DNA of 64,000 nucleotides from Tsuneonella litorea (GCF_025154015.1 NZ_JAOAMV010000008.1:49980-113979); one strand, 5' to 3'. Positions 8,670-16,758 are shown, counted from the stretch's first letter. Made by a program: numbers and translations. Notes: generated by a model not told the origin, from the sequence alone.

Positions 8670-8837
8670 CTGCCATCTGGCTAGGAAGGTGGGGAAGGAA
8701 CGTGCTTACCCTGATCGCCTGAGCGGTCCCCCGCCATCGGGGGCCGCCCGTGGCCGCCACACGGATCGCATGACACGGCCATAATGGTAGGAGGTTCACA
8801 CCCCCCGCGAAGGTTGCCCTTCAGTGAATGATGGCAG
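8670..8837 (-). ncRNA. Predicted retron ncRNA (msr-msd)
   Basis: Read on the - strand, the stretch is bounded by an 8-bp inverted repeat, CTGCCATC (8830-8837) and GATGGCAG (8670-8677), which would be the a1/a2 arms. Inside, in order, are a GAAGG-GCAA-CCTTC hairpin with a GNRA loop, a GGGGG/CCTCC hairpin, a CCGTG/CACGG hairpin, and a long hairpin of about 12 pairs (GGGCGG-CCCCCG stem, ATGG loop, one bulged A). Two or three short msr hairpins and one long msd hairpin between a1 and a2, upstream of the reverse transcriptase, is the retron ncRNA plan. The branching G and exact msd ends cannot be fixed by eye. Confidence 0.65.
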
Positions 8838-9202
8838 TCCCCTTTCTGACTAACGACACAGCTTGTCTGTCACAGCGGCACCGGCTCGTCCAGAACTTTC
8901 TTCGCTGTCAGCGAAGTTTATCCACAGTGTTTTGCGCGAACCGGGGGAGGCGAAGCTGTTCCGTCTTATCGTCTGTTCGAGCGGCAGCTTACAGCCTTGC
9001 CGGCTTCCAAAGGCGACTTTCGGGTTCGTCCGACATCGCGGACAGATCGAGGCGACTGATCCGATGTTCGCTTTCGTGCGATCGTCGGCCCTCTTAGATG
9101 ACTGGCGTGAAGGCGCACAGCCGTGCGCATTAATCGAGAGGGGAGACAGCTTTGCTTTTCCTGAACCGGGACTTGTCCGTCCCGGTCATCAGGAGACCTC
9201 CC
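8838..9202. other. Intergenic stretch between divergent retron and ardC
   Basis: No convincing gene on either strand. It should hold the - strand promoter of the retron ncRNA and the + strand promoter of ardC. Visible elements are a 7-bp hairpin (CTTCGCT-GTC-AGCGAAG, 8900-8916), a perfect DnaA-box sequence TTATCCACA (8918-8926) two bases later, and an ACAG-N5-CTGT inverted repeat near 8860. Confidence 0.5.
8900..8926 (+). promoter_or_regulatory. Hairpin plus consensus DnaA box
   Basis: A 7-bp stem with a three-base loop is followed by TTATCCACA, identical to the consensus DnaA box. One box alone is not an origin, and no initiator gene or iterons are seen nearby. Confidence 0.4.
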
Positions 9203-10132
9203 ATGACCAGATCCCGCCGCACTGCTTCAGCTTCGCCAGCTCAGCGCATCACCGCCGTCATTATCGAAAAGCTCGAGCAAGGCACAAAACCCTGGGTCAA
9301 GCCGTGGCGCGGTGTGCCGGTCTCACGGCCTTTGCGCTCTTGCGGGACGCCCTATCGCGGGATGAACACCTTCTGGCTGTGGATGGTGGCCGATGGCTGC
9401 GGCTACGCCTCGCCTTACTGGATGACCTACCGTCAGTGTCAGGCACTCGGCGGACAGGTCCGCAAAGGCGAGAAATCAACCATCGCGATTTTCTACAAGA
9501 GCTACACTAAGGAGGTCGAAAACGCCGAAGGCGAAGCGGACACCGAGAACCGGCGCGTGCTCAAAGCCTATGCCGTGTTTAACGCCGACCAGTGCGATGG
9601 TCTCCCCGAGTTCTATCACCCCAAACCACTCGCTGCAGCGCTGGAGCCCGAAGGACGCGAAGACCGGCTCGATGCCTTCTTTGCTCATATCGGCGCAGAC
9701 CTGCGTCACCATGGCGCTCAGGCCTATTACGAACCGCTGCGTGATCGCGTCACCATGCCGCCAACCGAACTGTTCGAAGCTTACGACCACTACTATGCGA
9801 CGCTCGCGCACGAGCTGTCGCACTGGACGGGGCATTCCTCGCGGCTCGACCGCGATCTCAAGAACCGCTTCGGCAGCGAGGCCTATGCTGCCGAAGAACT
9901 GATCGCCGAACTGTCCTCGGCTATTCTCGGCGCTGAACTGGGTCTTCCGGTCACCCACCTCGACCATCACGCCAGCTACATCGCGTCCTGGCTCAACATC
10001 CTCAAATCGGACGAGCGTGCGATCCTGACGGCTGCAGCAAAGGCCGAGGAAGCGGCCAGCCTGTTGCTCGAACTGGGTGGCCAGCAATCTAGCGAAGGCG
10101 AGACCGACATCGATCTCGATGATGCAGCCTGA
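9203..10132 (+). CDS. ardC: ArdC-like antirestriction protein
   Basis: 309 residues. The N-terminal part (to ~residue 120) matches the ArdC ssDNA-binding region: a VIIEKLEQGTKPWVKPWRG start, YRGMNTFWLW, and VRKGEKSTIAIFYK. The C-terminal part is a zincin-like domain with HELSHWTGH at 203-211 (HExxH) and a downstream acidic helix AAEELIAEL. Such proteins protect incoming plasmid DNA from restriction. The ATG at 9203 is chosen because the recurrent ATCAGGAGA leader precedes it; the frame remains open further upstream. It is the first gene of a block with a small broken gene, a DUF2493 protein and SSB. Confidence 0.9.
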   Translation: MTRSRRTASASPAQRITAVIIEKLEQGTKPWVKPWRGVPVSRPLRSCGTPYRGMNTFWLWMVADGCGYASPYWMTYRQCQALGGQVRKGEKSTIAIFYKSYTKEVENAEGEADTENRRVLKAYAVFNADQCDGLPEFYHPKPLAAALEPEGREDRLDAFFAHIGADLRHHGAQAYYEPLRDRVTMPPTELFEAYDHYYATLAHELSHWTGHSSRLDRDLKNRFGSEAYAAEELIAELSSAILGAELGLPVTHLDHHASYIASWLNILKSDERAILTAAAKAEEAASLLLELGGQQSSEGETDIDLDDAA

Positions 10133-10143
10133 GGAGCAGCGAG

Positions 10144-10584
10144 ATGGGACGTTCCGTCAGCTATCCGACCGGCTCCGTAGTAGCCTTTCGCCTGCTCGAT
10201 GACGGCGAAGAGGACGACACCGACTGGGCTTATGAGTGCCTCGTCGAAGAGGTCATCGATACTGCGAAGGCGACCTTCCCTTCGTTCGAGCGCTTCGATG
10301 GATGGCGCGGCCGCGAGGATCGCATCCTCCTGCGGAACGCCTTCGCCGATTGCGGTATATCGACCTATTGCGGGCTCGCCGCGATCTGACTCGCCGAACG
10401 CGATGACGCCCGGTACTGGGAAGCCGATTACTGCACACCGAGAACGGCGAGGGCGCAGCACTGGCTTGCCCAGGTGTCGGGTAGGTTCATCGACCTGTTT
10501 GGTGAGATGCGCCTGGTCGGGCGATTCTCGAATGGCGAAGCGATCTTCGAGCGCTCCCAGTCCGCTTGTGCCACCGGGTCCTAA
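10144..10584 (+). pseudogene. Small conserved gene split by an in-frame TGA
   Basis: The frame starting MGRSVSYPTGSVVAFRLLDD runs 81 codons to TGA at 10387-10389, after ...CGLAAI. The same frame then continues for 64 more codons (LAERDDARYWEADY, HWLAQVSGRFIDLFGEMRLV, FSNGEAIFERS) to TAA at 10584. The downstream part has clear protein-like composition with no frameshift. The simplest reading is a 146-residue protein interrupted by a single nonsense change, for example CGA to TGA. It starts 11 bases after ardC. The product is a hypothetical protein; I do not know its function. It could also be a truncated but functional 81-residue protein or a sequencing error. Confidence 0.65.
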
Positions 10585-10640
10585 TCCAGCCTCATCCTTG
10601 TCCGCCGGGAGAGGCCCTTGGGCCGGTCGGGGCGCGCCGC

Positions 10641-10692
10641 AACCTGCGGCCCGTCGGCCCGTGTTGCCCGCGCCAGCCTAGGGCCGCAGGTT
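10641..10692. repeat. Perfect 12-bp inverted repeat upstream of DUF2493 gene
   Basis: AACCTGCGGCCC (10641-10652) and GGGCCGCAGGTT (10681-10692) pair perfectly around a 28-base, very GC-rich loop. It lies about 110 bases before the start at 10804 in a 219-base gap without a gene. It could fold in single-stranded DNA or in a long 5' leader. Confidence 0.6.
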
Positions 10693-10803
10693 TCCCGCTG
10701 CGCGGTGCGTCACGCCCCTTTTACCGGCCCTGATCGGGCTCCGGCGGACAGGGCCGAGGCAATGGTGCCTCCTTTCCTTGTCCCCGCGATCAGGAGACAC
10801 CCC

Positions 10804-11739
10804 ATGTACGACAGCTTCATCGATCAGTTGAGCGGCCTCGACCTTTCAGGCCTCAGCATTAGGCCAGCTCCATTCAATGCAACCGACTTTCCCTGCGAGG
10901 ATGCGATCGAGCAGACCCTCGCTGCAGTCTGGTCCGATCTTTTCGCGATGTTTTCCGACACGGCCCTGGAAGCAGATGCCGAGGACATTGCCTGGGGCGT
11001 AGTCAATCTCTTTCACCGTGCGGCCAGCCGGAAGTCCGCTCAGCTTGACCGAGCCACCGACGAGATCCGGGTCCTCCTCGCATCAGCCGACGGGTCCGAA
11101 GTGCATTCGAGCAATCTGGAAGAGCAGGTCGAACGCGCACAGGCTGCCGAAGCCAGCATGCTGGCCTTCGAGCAGATGCGCGAGGCTGCGGCTGCACTGT
11201 ACCGCGACGAGACCGGGTCCTCGTGGAAGCCTGTTTCGGGCTCGCGCACGAGCCATTACCGGGGTCTCACATCGGCCGTAATAGATGCCCGCGATTTCCT
11301 TCGCGCACGCGCCGAGAACCGGCGCCATGCCCTGATCCCGGAAGGCACTCCGGTCGTTTTCGCCGGTGGTCGCCAGAGCTTCGAGAGCGCCGAGGATGCG
11401 CGCGTCTACGCCGACAATATCTGGGCGACGCTCGACAAGGTTCGCAATGTGGTTCCCGATCTCTTTCTGGTCCATGGCGGCGACGGCAAGGGTGCCGATC
11501 GCCTGGCCGCCAGCTGGGCCGAACGCCGCGAAGTGCAGCAGCTGACCTATTCGCTCGATCGTCGGCTTGGTGCCCGCGCCGGGTTCAAGCGCAACGAGCA
11601 GATGCTCTCGCTCAATCCGCGTTACGTCGTCGCCTTTCCGGGCAATGGCGTGACCGAACGACTGGTGATCGATGCCAAGATACGCCGGATCACCGTGGTC
11701 GATCGTCGCGGCCCCTTGGGCACCTCTCCCGGGTCCTGA
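10804..11739 (+). CDS. DUF2493 (SLOG-fold) protein
   Basis: 311 residues. The N-terminal ~190 residues are helical and unassigned. The C-terminal part from about residue 180 matches DUF2493, a YspA/SLOG Rossmann family: PVVFAGGRQSFES, then DLFLVHGGDGKGADRLAASWA with the glycine-rich nucleotide-binding turn, GARAGFKRNEQML and YVVAFPGNGVT. SLOG domains bind or process nucleotide-derived ligands. The ATG at 10804 is chosen because of the ATCAGGAGACACCCC leader. The gene is a regular member of sphingomonad plasmid backbones. The ligand is unknown. Confidence 0.8.
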   Translation: MYDSFIDQLSGLDLSGLSIRPAPFNATDFPCEDAIEQTLAAVWSDLFAMFSDTALEADAEDIAWGVVNLFHRAASRKSAQLDRATDEIRVLLASADGSEVHSSNLEEQVERAQAAEASMLAFEQMREAAAALYRDETGSSWKPVSGSRTSHYRGLTSAVIDARDFLRARAENRRHALIPEGTPVVFAGGRQSFESAEDARVYADNIWATLDKVRNVVPDLFLVHGGDGKGADRLAASWAERREVQQLTYSLDRRLGARAGFKRNEQMLSLNPRYVVAFPGNGVTERLVIDAKIRRITVVDRRGPLGTSPGS

Positions 11740-11810
11740 GGGGGGCCTACGTCATCCGTATCTGAATCGCCTGGATGTGCATTCGGCGCCGACCCGACTA
11801 TGGACCGGTC

Positions 11811-12080
11811 ATGCAACTTGACGATCTGCTGCAGCGCTACTTTGCCACCACCGACCTCTCCGGGGTTGCCCCCGACACCTTTGCAGCCGGCATTGAACAT
11901 TGCCGGGTCGATCTTGGCCTTGAGAAGGACCGGGGCAAGCGCTTTGCATTATGGTCGTTCCTGCACATGTTCGGGTCTGCCCCCGATCTCGACGTGGCGT
12001 TCGAAAGCGAGGAAGACCGGGAAGCAGCTCGCAACTTCATGGATCTCCTGGCGGCATCGGAAGGCGATGGGGCAGGCTGA
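11811..12080 (+). CDS. Small hypothetical protein
   Basis: 89 residues, starting MQLDDLLQRYFATTDLSG. It looks helical and acidic (SFLHMFGSAPDLDVAFESEEDREAARNFMDLL) with no recognised motif. The start is uncertain: an in-frame ATG at 11775 is possible, but 11811 gives a protein-like N-terminus. It follows the DUF2493 gene by 71 bases and probably belongs to the same transcript. Confidence 0.6.
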   Translation: MQLDDLLQRYFATTDLSGVAPDTFAAGIEHCRVDLGLEKDRGKRFALWSFLHMFGSAPDLDVAFESEEDREAARNFMDLLAASEGDGAG

Positions 12081-12307
12081 TTGCAGTAGGGTCTTGGCAC
12101 CTTCAGGCCCGCACCCGATACCCATCCGGCTTTCTTCGCGAACAGTCCTGAATCAGGTCAGCTGAGGACAGCAACCCGTTCCTTTCCGGCCGTGTGGTCG
12201 CGCTTCGCGCGCCTGCCCGCACCACCCGTCATGAACAGGTTCCCCTTCGGCCCTTTTGGCCTGCGGTGCAGTCCTCCCATGCCCTGCTTCTTCTGGATGT
12301 TCGCAAG

Positions 12308-12324
12308 CCGGAGATGGTCTCCGG
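12308..12324 (+). promoter_or_regulatory. Hairpin in the ssb leader
   Basis: CCGGAGA-TGG-TCTCCGG forms a perfect 7-bp stem with a three-base loop, ending 25 bases before the ssb start. It is not followed by a T-run, so it is not a usual terminator. Confidence 0.4.
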
Positions 12325-12349
12325 TTTGAGGAACTGAAGGACTCACATC

Positions 12350-12748
12350 ATGACCAATATCGCAATCCTCACCGGCCGCATCGCTCGCGATCCTGACACC
12401 CGCGAGACCAAGGGCGGCACCAATGTCACCGGGATCACCGTCGTCACCGATCGCCCCGCACGCGACAAGGACGGCAAGACTTACAAGGACGAGAACGGCT
12501 ACACCGCCAAGGAAAGCGAGTTCCACCGCGTGACCTGCTTCAATGGCCTCGCCAAGACCGTCGGCCAGTACTGCTCCAAGGGCCAGTTGGTCAGCGTGCA
12601 GGGCCGCATCCACTACACCCAGTGGGAGGACAAGGACGGTGTCACGCGCTACGGCACCGAGATCCTCGCGGACAAGGTCGATTTTCTCTCCCGCGGCAAC
12701 GGGTCGAGCGACGACAACGACAACACCGACGCTCCCGATATCGACTGA
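12350..12748 (+). CDS. ssb: Single-stranded DNA-binding protein
   Basis: 132 residues, an OB-fold SSB: MTNIAILTGRIARDPDTRETKGG at the start, ESEFHRVTCFNGLAKTVGQY in the middle and KGQLVSVQGRIHYTQWEDKDGV, the usual SSB core. The C-terminus is acidic and ends SSDDNDNTDAPDID, lacking the DDIPF tip of housekeeping SSB, as in many plasmid SSBs. AAGGA lies before the ATG. Plasmid SSBs coat incoming DNA in the recipient. A strong terminator follows within 30 bases. Confidence 0.92.
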   Translation: MTNIAILTGRIARDPDTRETKGGTNVTGITVVTDRPARDKDGKTYKDENGYTAKESEFHRVTCFNGLAKTVGQYCSKGQLVSVQGRIHYTQWEDKDGVTRYGTEILADKVDFLSRGNGSSDDNDNTDAPDID

Positions 12749-12773
12749 CATCGATCCCGATCGTCCCCCTTAC

Positions 12774-12807
12774 GAAGAGGCTCTGCCGCAAGCGGCAGGG
12801 CCTCTTC
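12774..12807. terminator. Terminator after ssb, probably bidirectional
   Basis: A 16-bp stem (GAAGAGGCTCTGCCGC and its partner, one G-T pair) closes a two-base AA loop, followed by TTCTTC. It lies between convergent genes, ssb and the coiled-coil gene at 12816-13082, and could serve both. Confidence 0.8.
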
Positions 12808-12815
12808 TTCTGTGG

Positions 12816-13082
12816 TTACTGGGTTCCCGGCGCTGCATTCGAGGCACGGGTTGCACCGCGCCCAGTCAGTTTCTCGATCGCGGCATCCTCGCCGAGTTTC
12901 CCGAGTTCTTCAGCAACCTTCCTCAGGCCCTTCCTTGAGAAGCTTTCGAGGCCGCTTCCCAGGATGATTTCTCCGAGTTCTCTGGCCGCTTGTACTTCGA
13001 GCTCGCGCTGTTTGGCGTCGAGCGCCTCGCGGTCTGCTTCGAGCTTTTGCAGGGCTGCAATAGCGCTCCTGTTTCGGGGCAT
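12816..13082 (-). CDS. Small coiled-coil protein, TraC-like
   Basis: 88 residues. Residues 5-40 are a charged heptad-like helix (IAALQKLEADREALDAKQRELEV split over two segments), followed by ELGEIILGSGLESFSRKGLRKVAEEL. The layout (coiled coil, then G-x-G-L segment) resembles small TraC-type mobilisation accessory proteins of alphaproteobacterial plasmids. The ATG at 13082 is chosen because AAGGACAAG lies just upstream; the longer frame to 13142 lacks such a site. It is the only - strand gene in this block besides the retron cluster. Confidence 0.6.
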   Translation of the reverse strand: MPRNRSAIAALQKLEADREALDAKQRELEVQAARELGEIILGSGLESFSRKGLRKVAEELGKLGEDAAIEKLTGRGATRASNAAPGTQ

Positions 13083-13285
13083 GTTACTTGTCCTTTTGTC
13101 CCCCTCGGGTCTGCTCCCTGGTTGTCTCCATGCCTGCGTCATCGGGGTGTAGGAAATGCAATTCGCACGCAGCAGGCGTTCGATATTGGGGCGGAGGTAG
13201 TGGGTTCTTGCTCACGGTTCTCCCAGCATGATGGCCTTGCGCCTCCCGCCTCAAGGACGGCGGGGCCCCACCATTTTGCCCGCCA

Positions 13286-13300
13286 CCGGATTGCATCCGG
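13286..13300 (+). promoter_or_regulatory. Hairpin upstream of the 13429 gene
   Basis: CCGGAT-TGC-ATCCGG is a perfect 6-bp stem with a three-base loop, about 130 bases before the next start codon in a gap without other genes. Confidence 0.35.
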
Positions 13301-13428
13301 CAGCGAACAAAATCGTTACCCCCACCGCCGCTATCGCGGTCGCCCAGCCGGGCGATCCCTGACCCGGGATGCACAAGACCATCGCGCGCACCTCCTGTCG
13401 TCTCACGACAGAAATCAGGAGGATTATC

Positions 13429-13650
13429 ATGGCTTATTCGATGCATTGCGCCCTTCCGTCCCGGAGCTATTTCGATGCTCTGGAAACAGCCGAGAAGAGA
13501 GCGCTGCACAGCTTCTTCGATCAGCACGTTATCGAGGATGACGAACTCGGGTACTTTGCCCTCGACGAGGGTGACTACAACATATTGCCAGTGCATCTCG
13601 CAGCGCGGGTGGTCCACACGGTCCACGGCGGCATGCTCGACGAGTTTTGA
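13429..13650 (+). CDS. Small hypothetical protein
   Basis: 73 residues (MAYSMHCALPSRSYFDALET, then FDQHVIEDDELGYFALDEGDY). No motif was recognised. The start is supported by ATCAGGAGG eight bases upstream, part of the recurrent leader of this block. A rho-independent terminator begins 12 bases after the stop, which supports a real transcription unit. Confidence 0.65.
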   Translation: MAYSMHCALPSRSYFDALETAEKRALHSFFDQHVIEDDELGYFALDEGDYNILPVHLAARVVHTVHGGMLDEF

Positions 13651-13662
13651 GACTACCGACAG

Positions 13663-13693
13663 GGCGGGAACCGGGAACGGTTCCTGCCGTTTT
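13663..13693 (+). terminator. Rho-independent terminator
   Basis: GGCGGGAACC and GGTTCCTGCC form a 10-bp stem with one G-T pair around a six-base loop; GTTTT follows. It ends the leading-region-like block. Confidence 0.8.
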
Positions 13694-14221
13694 CTCTTGT
13701 TCGCCGGGTAGTCCAATCAAGCACAAAAACCCGGTTCGGTCGGTTGCTCTGACGGCCGCCCACCGCACTGCGGCGGCACCCGATAAGTGGAGCGGGGCTG
13801 TGGACGCACTCTGTCCCGCGCATCTTGCGATGCGCTCCTGAGGGTGCGGCGTATTTTGTTCTTGGGCCCCGCGCGCACTTGCGAACCGGCACCGGGTCGG
13901 GCGGCGGGAAGCTTGGGCACGCGACAGGTCCCGCTTGCCTTGCTTCCCACGCGCCCTTGGCCGCTGCCTCTTTCGCAGGTGCTGTCTTCGGCTGGAGGCG
14001 TCCAACTGCTTTCTATCTGCATGCTGTGAGCTGCCAGGCTTGGTTGCTCGCGCTCCAACATGGAGATCGGGAAAAGTCGTCCTTGATCAATCCCTCTCAT
14101 TGCCTGGACCACCTCGCGCACTTGGGAACAAAGGAGCACACCCTACGCCGCCATGCGGCAGAAAGAGATTGTTAAGCAATAGGTTACGCGAAGTTGTTCC
14201 TTTACAACGAGGAGCAAGTCA
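13694..14221. other. Non-coding stretch before the integrase pair
   Basis: Open frames here are short, overlap on both strands and look unlike proteins, so no gene is called. The right part holds one copy of an imperfect direct repeat (14124-14151) found again at 19466-19495, and the promoter of the integrases; GAGGAG lies eight bases before the first integrase start. Confidence 0.5.
14124..14151 (+). repeat. Left copy of att-like imperfect direct repeat
   Basis: GGGAACAA, a four-base spacer, then GCACACCCTACGCCGC. The copy at 19466-19495 has GGGAACAA, a six-base spacer, then GCACACCCTACCCCGC. The first integrase starts 70 bases to the right, the usual place of an attachment site. Confidence 0.45.
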
Positions 14222-15478
14222 ATGCAAGCAAATGGCTATCTGCTACCAGCGGGAGAAGCTTCGAATCATTCCCCTGTCCCATCCGGTGAAGGGCGCGGGA
14301 GTGGTGAAAAGGCAAAGCCGTCCAATCGGGTGCGGCTCAACGGCAATATCGTCCGGCGCAAACCCGGCAAGCGCATCAGGGAGTATTGGGATGTTGACCT
14401 GCCGGGATTTGGCTTGCGGGTAAATCCCGGCGGCAGGCGGACATGGTTCGTGCTGTTCCGCCAGCGCGGCAAGCTGCGGCGCGTGTCGCTCGGCACTTCT
14501 CGCGACATCTCGCCCGCCACAGCTCGCCGCCTCGCGCGGGCGAAACTGGCGGAGGTAGCGCTGGACGGTCTGCCAACGCGCAAGAAGGCCCGCGCCGCGC
14601 AAAGGAGTGATGCGCCGTTTCTGCGTGATTACGCCGAGCGCTTCTGGGCCGACTACGCGCGCCACTGGAAGCCTTCGACCCGCAAACGCAACGAGAGCGC
14701 CATCTTCAAGGAAATCCTCGGTGCGTTTGGCAATCGGCGGATCGATGAACTGGCGAAGGGCGACATCCTGTTCTGGCGCGACAGCTTCATTGAGCGACCC
14801 GGGGTTTTCAACCGCACCTTGCCGGTGTTCTCGGTGATGATGGGCTATGCCGAGCGCCTTGGTCTGCGTCCGCGCGGCTCTAACCCCTGCAAGGGCACGC
14901 CCCGTTACAAACGCAAGCCGATGGAGCGGTTTCTGTCTCCATACGAATATTCGCGGCTTGCCACGGCTTTGCGGGACTATGAGGCAGAGCAGCCGCTCTA
15001 TGTCGCGGCGATCCGCCTCCTGATCTTCACCGGAGCGCGTTGCGGGGAGATCGAGCAACTGCGCTGGGAATGGGTGCAGGAACCGCGCCTGATGCTGCCC
15101 GACAGCAAGACCGGCGCGAAGATCGTCTATCTCAACCAACAGGCTACCGATGTAATTGCATCGCTCCCAGACCGGAAATCAACCGGCCTGCTATTCCCCT
15201 CCTTCCGCAATCCCGACAAGCCGATCACGCTCGGCATCCATTGGTCGAAAATCCGCAATCGCGCGGCCTTGCCGGACGTGCGCCTGCATGACCTCCGCCA
15301 CAGTTTCGCCTCGGTCGCAATCCGCGACAACATCTCACTAATGGTGATCGGCAAGATGCTGGGCCACGCGCTGGCAGAAACGACGACCAGATATGCTCAC
15401 CTGTCCGACGAGATCGTCGCCGATGCAGCGGAACGCGTGTCCGGTTCGATCGCGCGCCTTATCGGAGTCGGGCAATGA
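14222..15478 (+). CDS. Tyrosine recombinase/integrase, first of an overlapping pair
   Basis: 418 residues. A DUF4102-like arm-binding region lies at ~45-120 (WDVDLPGFGLRVNPGGRRTW, then RRVSLGTSRDISPATAR), a SAM-like core-binding domain follows, and the catalytic domain has the tyrosine recombinase set: GARCGE (Arg near 271), HDLRH (H356, R359), GHALAETTTRY (His near 382, Tyr near 391). GAGGAG before the ATG supports the start, although the first 35 residues are not typical of the family. The stop overlaps the next integrase by four bases. It probably acts together with that protein to move the segment carrying 16863-18919. Confidence 0.9.
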   Translation: MQANGYLLPAGEASNHSPVPSGEGRGSGEKAKPSNRVRLNGNIVRRKPGKRIREYWDVDLPGFGLRVNPGGRRTWFVLFRQRGKLRRVSLGTSRDISPATARRLARAKLAEVALDGLPTRKKARAAQRSDAPFLRDYAERFWADYARHWKPSTRKRNESAIFKEILGAFGNRRIDELAKGDILFWRDSFIERPGVFNRTLPVFSVMMGYAERLGLRPRGSNPCKGTPRYKRKPMERFLSPYEYSRLATALRDYEAEQPLYVAAIRLLIFTGARCGEIEQLRWEWVQEPRLMLPDSKTGAKIVYLNQQATDVIASLPDRKSTGLLFPSFRNPDKPITLGIHWSKIRNRAALPDVRLHDLRHSFASVAIRDNISLMVIGKMLGHALAETTTRYAHLSDEIVADAAERVSGSIARLIGVGQ

Positions 15479-16758
15479 ACGCGCTGACCCTGCGGGGCAT
15501 CGTCGCTGAGGAGCTTGGCAGTCTCAGGCTCCATGTTATCGGCAAGTGTGGTGGCCTGGGTGAACTGCGCAAGACCTGCTGGACGCGAGAACTGCCGGGC
15601 TTTGGCATCCGTCATTATGTCAGCGGTCGCAAGGTTTATATCGTGCAGGCACGCATGGAAGGGCGCACCCGCACGGTGACGATTGGCAACGCCAAAGTGC
15701 TGAGCCGTGCGCAAGCAATGGATGTGGCACGCCGCGTGCTGCTGCGCGCCCAGACCGGCGAGAACCCGGCGGAGGAGCGCAAGCGGCTGCGCAAGGTTCC
15801 ATCCTACCGGGACTTCCTCAAGACCTACTGGGACCGCGTGTCGCCGAAATGGAAGCCGTCCACGCTCTACACTCACCACTATTACAAACGGAAATACCTC
15901 GACCGGGCATTTGAAGGCCTATTCCTTGATGAGATCGAGGAACGCCATGTGCAGGAATGGTTCAACCGGATCACCAACACCGGCGGACCTGGCGCCGCCA
16001 ACCGTTGCGGTGAAATCCTGCGCGCCATGTTCAACAAGGCGGAAGCATGGGGCGTGCGGCCCGAAGGATCGAACCCCTGCCTCTACATCCGCAAGAACAA
16101 GGGGCGGAAGTGCGAGCGCTTCCTGTCCGATCAGGAGTTCAGGCGGATTGGCGAAGTGCTCGACAGGCATCGCAAAACTTTTCCGTTGCATTGCGCGGCG
16201 ATCAGCTTGCTGATCCTGACCGGCTGCCGCAAGTCGGAGATCACCGGCCTCAAATGGAGCGAAGTGCGAGGTAGGCGCTTGCTGCTGACCGACAGCAAGA
16301 CTGGCCCGCGCACGGTCTGGCTGGCCGAAGCCGCCGCGACGATCCTCCACGCCCTGCCGCGCCGGGAGAAGCAGCGCTATGTGTTCTGGAACCCGGCCAC
16401 CCAACGCACGATCACGGACATCGGCAATTTATGGAGCAAGCTGCGTGATGAGGCGGGCCTACCCGGCGTCCGCATCCACGATCTGCGGCACAGCTTTGCC
16501 AGCCACGCCGCCGCCCATTCGGAAACGCTTCCGATGATCGGTAAGCTGCTCGGCCACACCGATGTGCGCACGACCACCCGCTATGCCCATCTAGAGGATG
16601 GTCATGTCATCGAGGCAGCCCAGCGCATCGGCGACCTGATCGAGCTCTTCATGGCGGAAAATATCTGTTCTAGAAGATCGAGTGGGGTGCCAGCACCGCC
16701 TCTAGCCTACAGCTCTCGAAAGTGCGTGAATCCCGCTCCAGGAATGCAACAAATCTAG
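15475..16758 (+). CDS. Tyrosine recombinase/integrase, second of the pair
   Basis: 427 residues, related in layout to its neighbour: LPGFGIRHYVSGRKVYIVQAR (arm-binding region), a core-binding domain, then GCRKSEITGLKW (R252), HDLRHSFASH (from H335) and GHTDVRTTTRYAH (Y370). The start codon overlaps the previous stop as ATGA, so the two are translationally coupled. The last ~35 residues (ENICSRRSSGVPAPPL onward) are unlike integrase tails and may be read-through into what was once non-coding DNA. Paired overlapping integrases occur on some islands; whether both are needed is unknown here. Confidence 0.9.
   Translation: MNALTLRGIVAEELGSLRLHVIGKCGGLGELRKTCWTRELPGFGIRHYVSGRKVYIVQARMEGRTRTVTIGNAKVLSRAQAMDVARRVLLRAQTGENPAEERKRLRKVPSYRDFLKTYWDRVSPKWKPSTLYTHHYYKRKYLDRAFEGLFLDEIEERHVQEWFNRITNTGGPGAANRCGEILRAMFNKAEAWGVRPEGSNPCLYIRKNKGRKCERFLSDQEFRRIGEVLDRHRKTFPLHCAAISLLILTGCRKSEITGLKWSEVRGRRLLLTDSKTGPRTVWLAEAAATILHALPRREKQRYVFWNPATQRTITDIGNLWSKLRDEAGLPGVRIHDLRHSFASHAAAHSETLPMIGKLLGHTDVRTTTRYAHLEDGHVIEAAQRIGDLIELFMAENICSRRSSGVPAPPLAYSSRKCVNPAPGMQQI

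Noticed and set aside
8727..8749. Strong GC hairpin (CCCCCG-ATGG-CGGGGG) as a terminator
   Set aside because: No T-run follows on either strand; it fits better as the long hairpin of the retron ncRNA.
13694..14221. Short proteins in all frames before the integrases
   Set aside because: Mutually overlapping frames without ribosome-binding sites; composition is Arg/Pro/Cys-rich noise.
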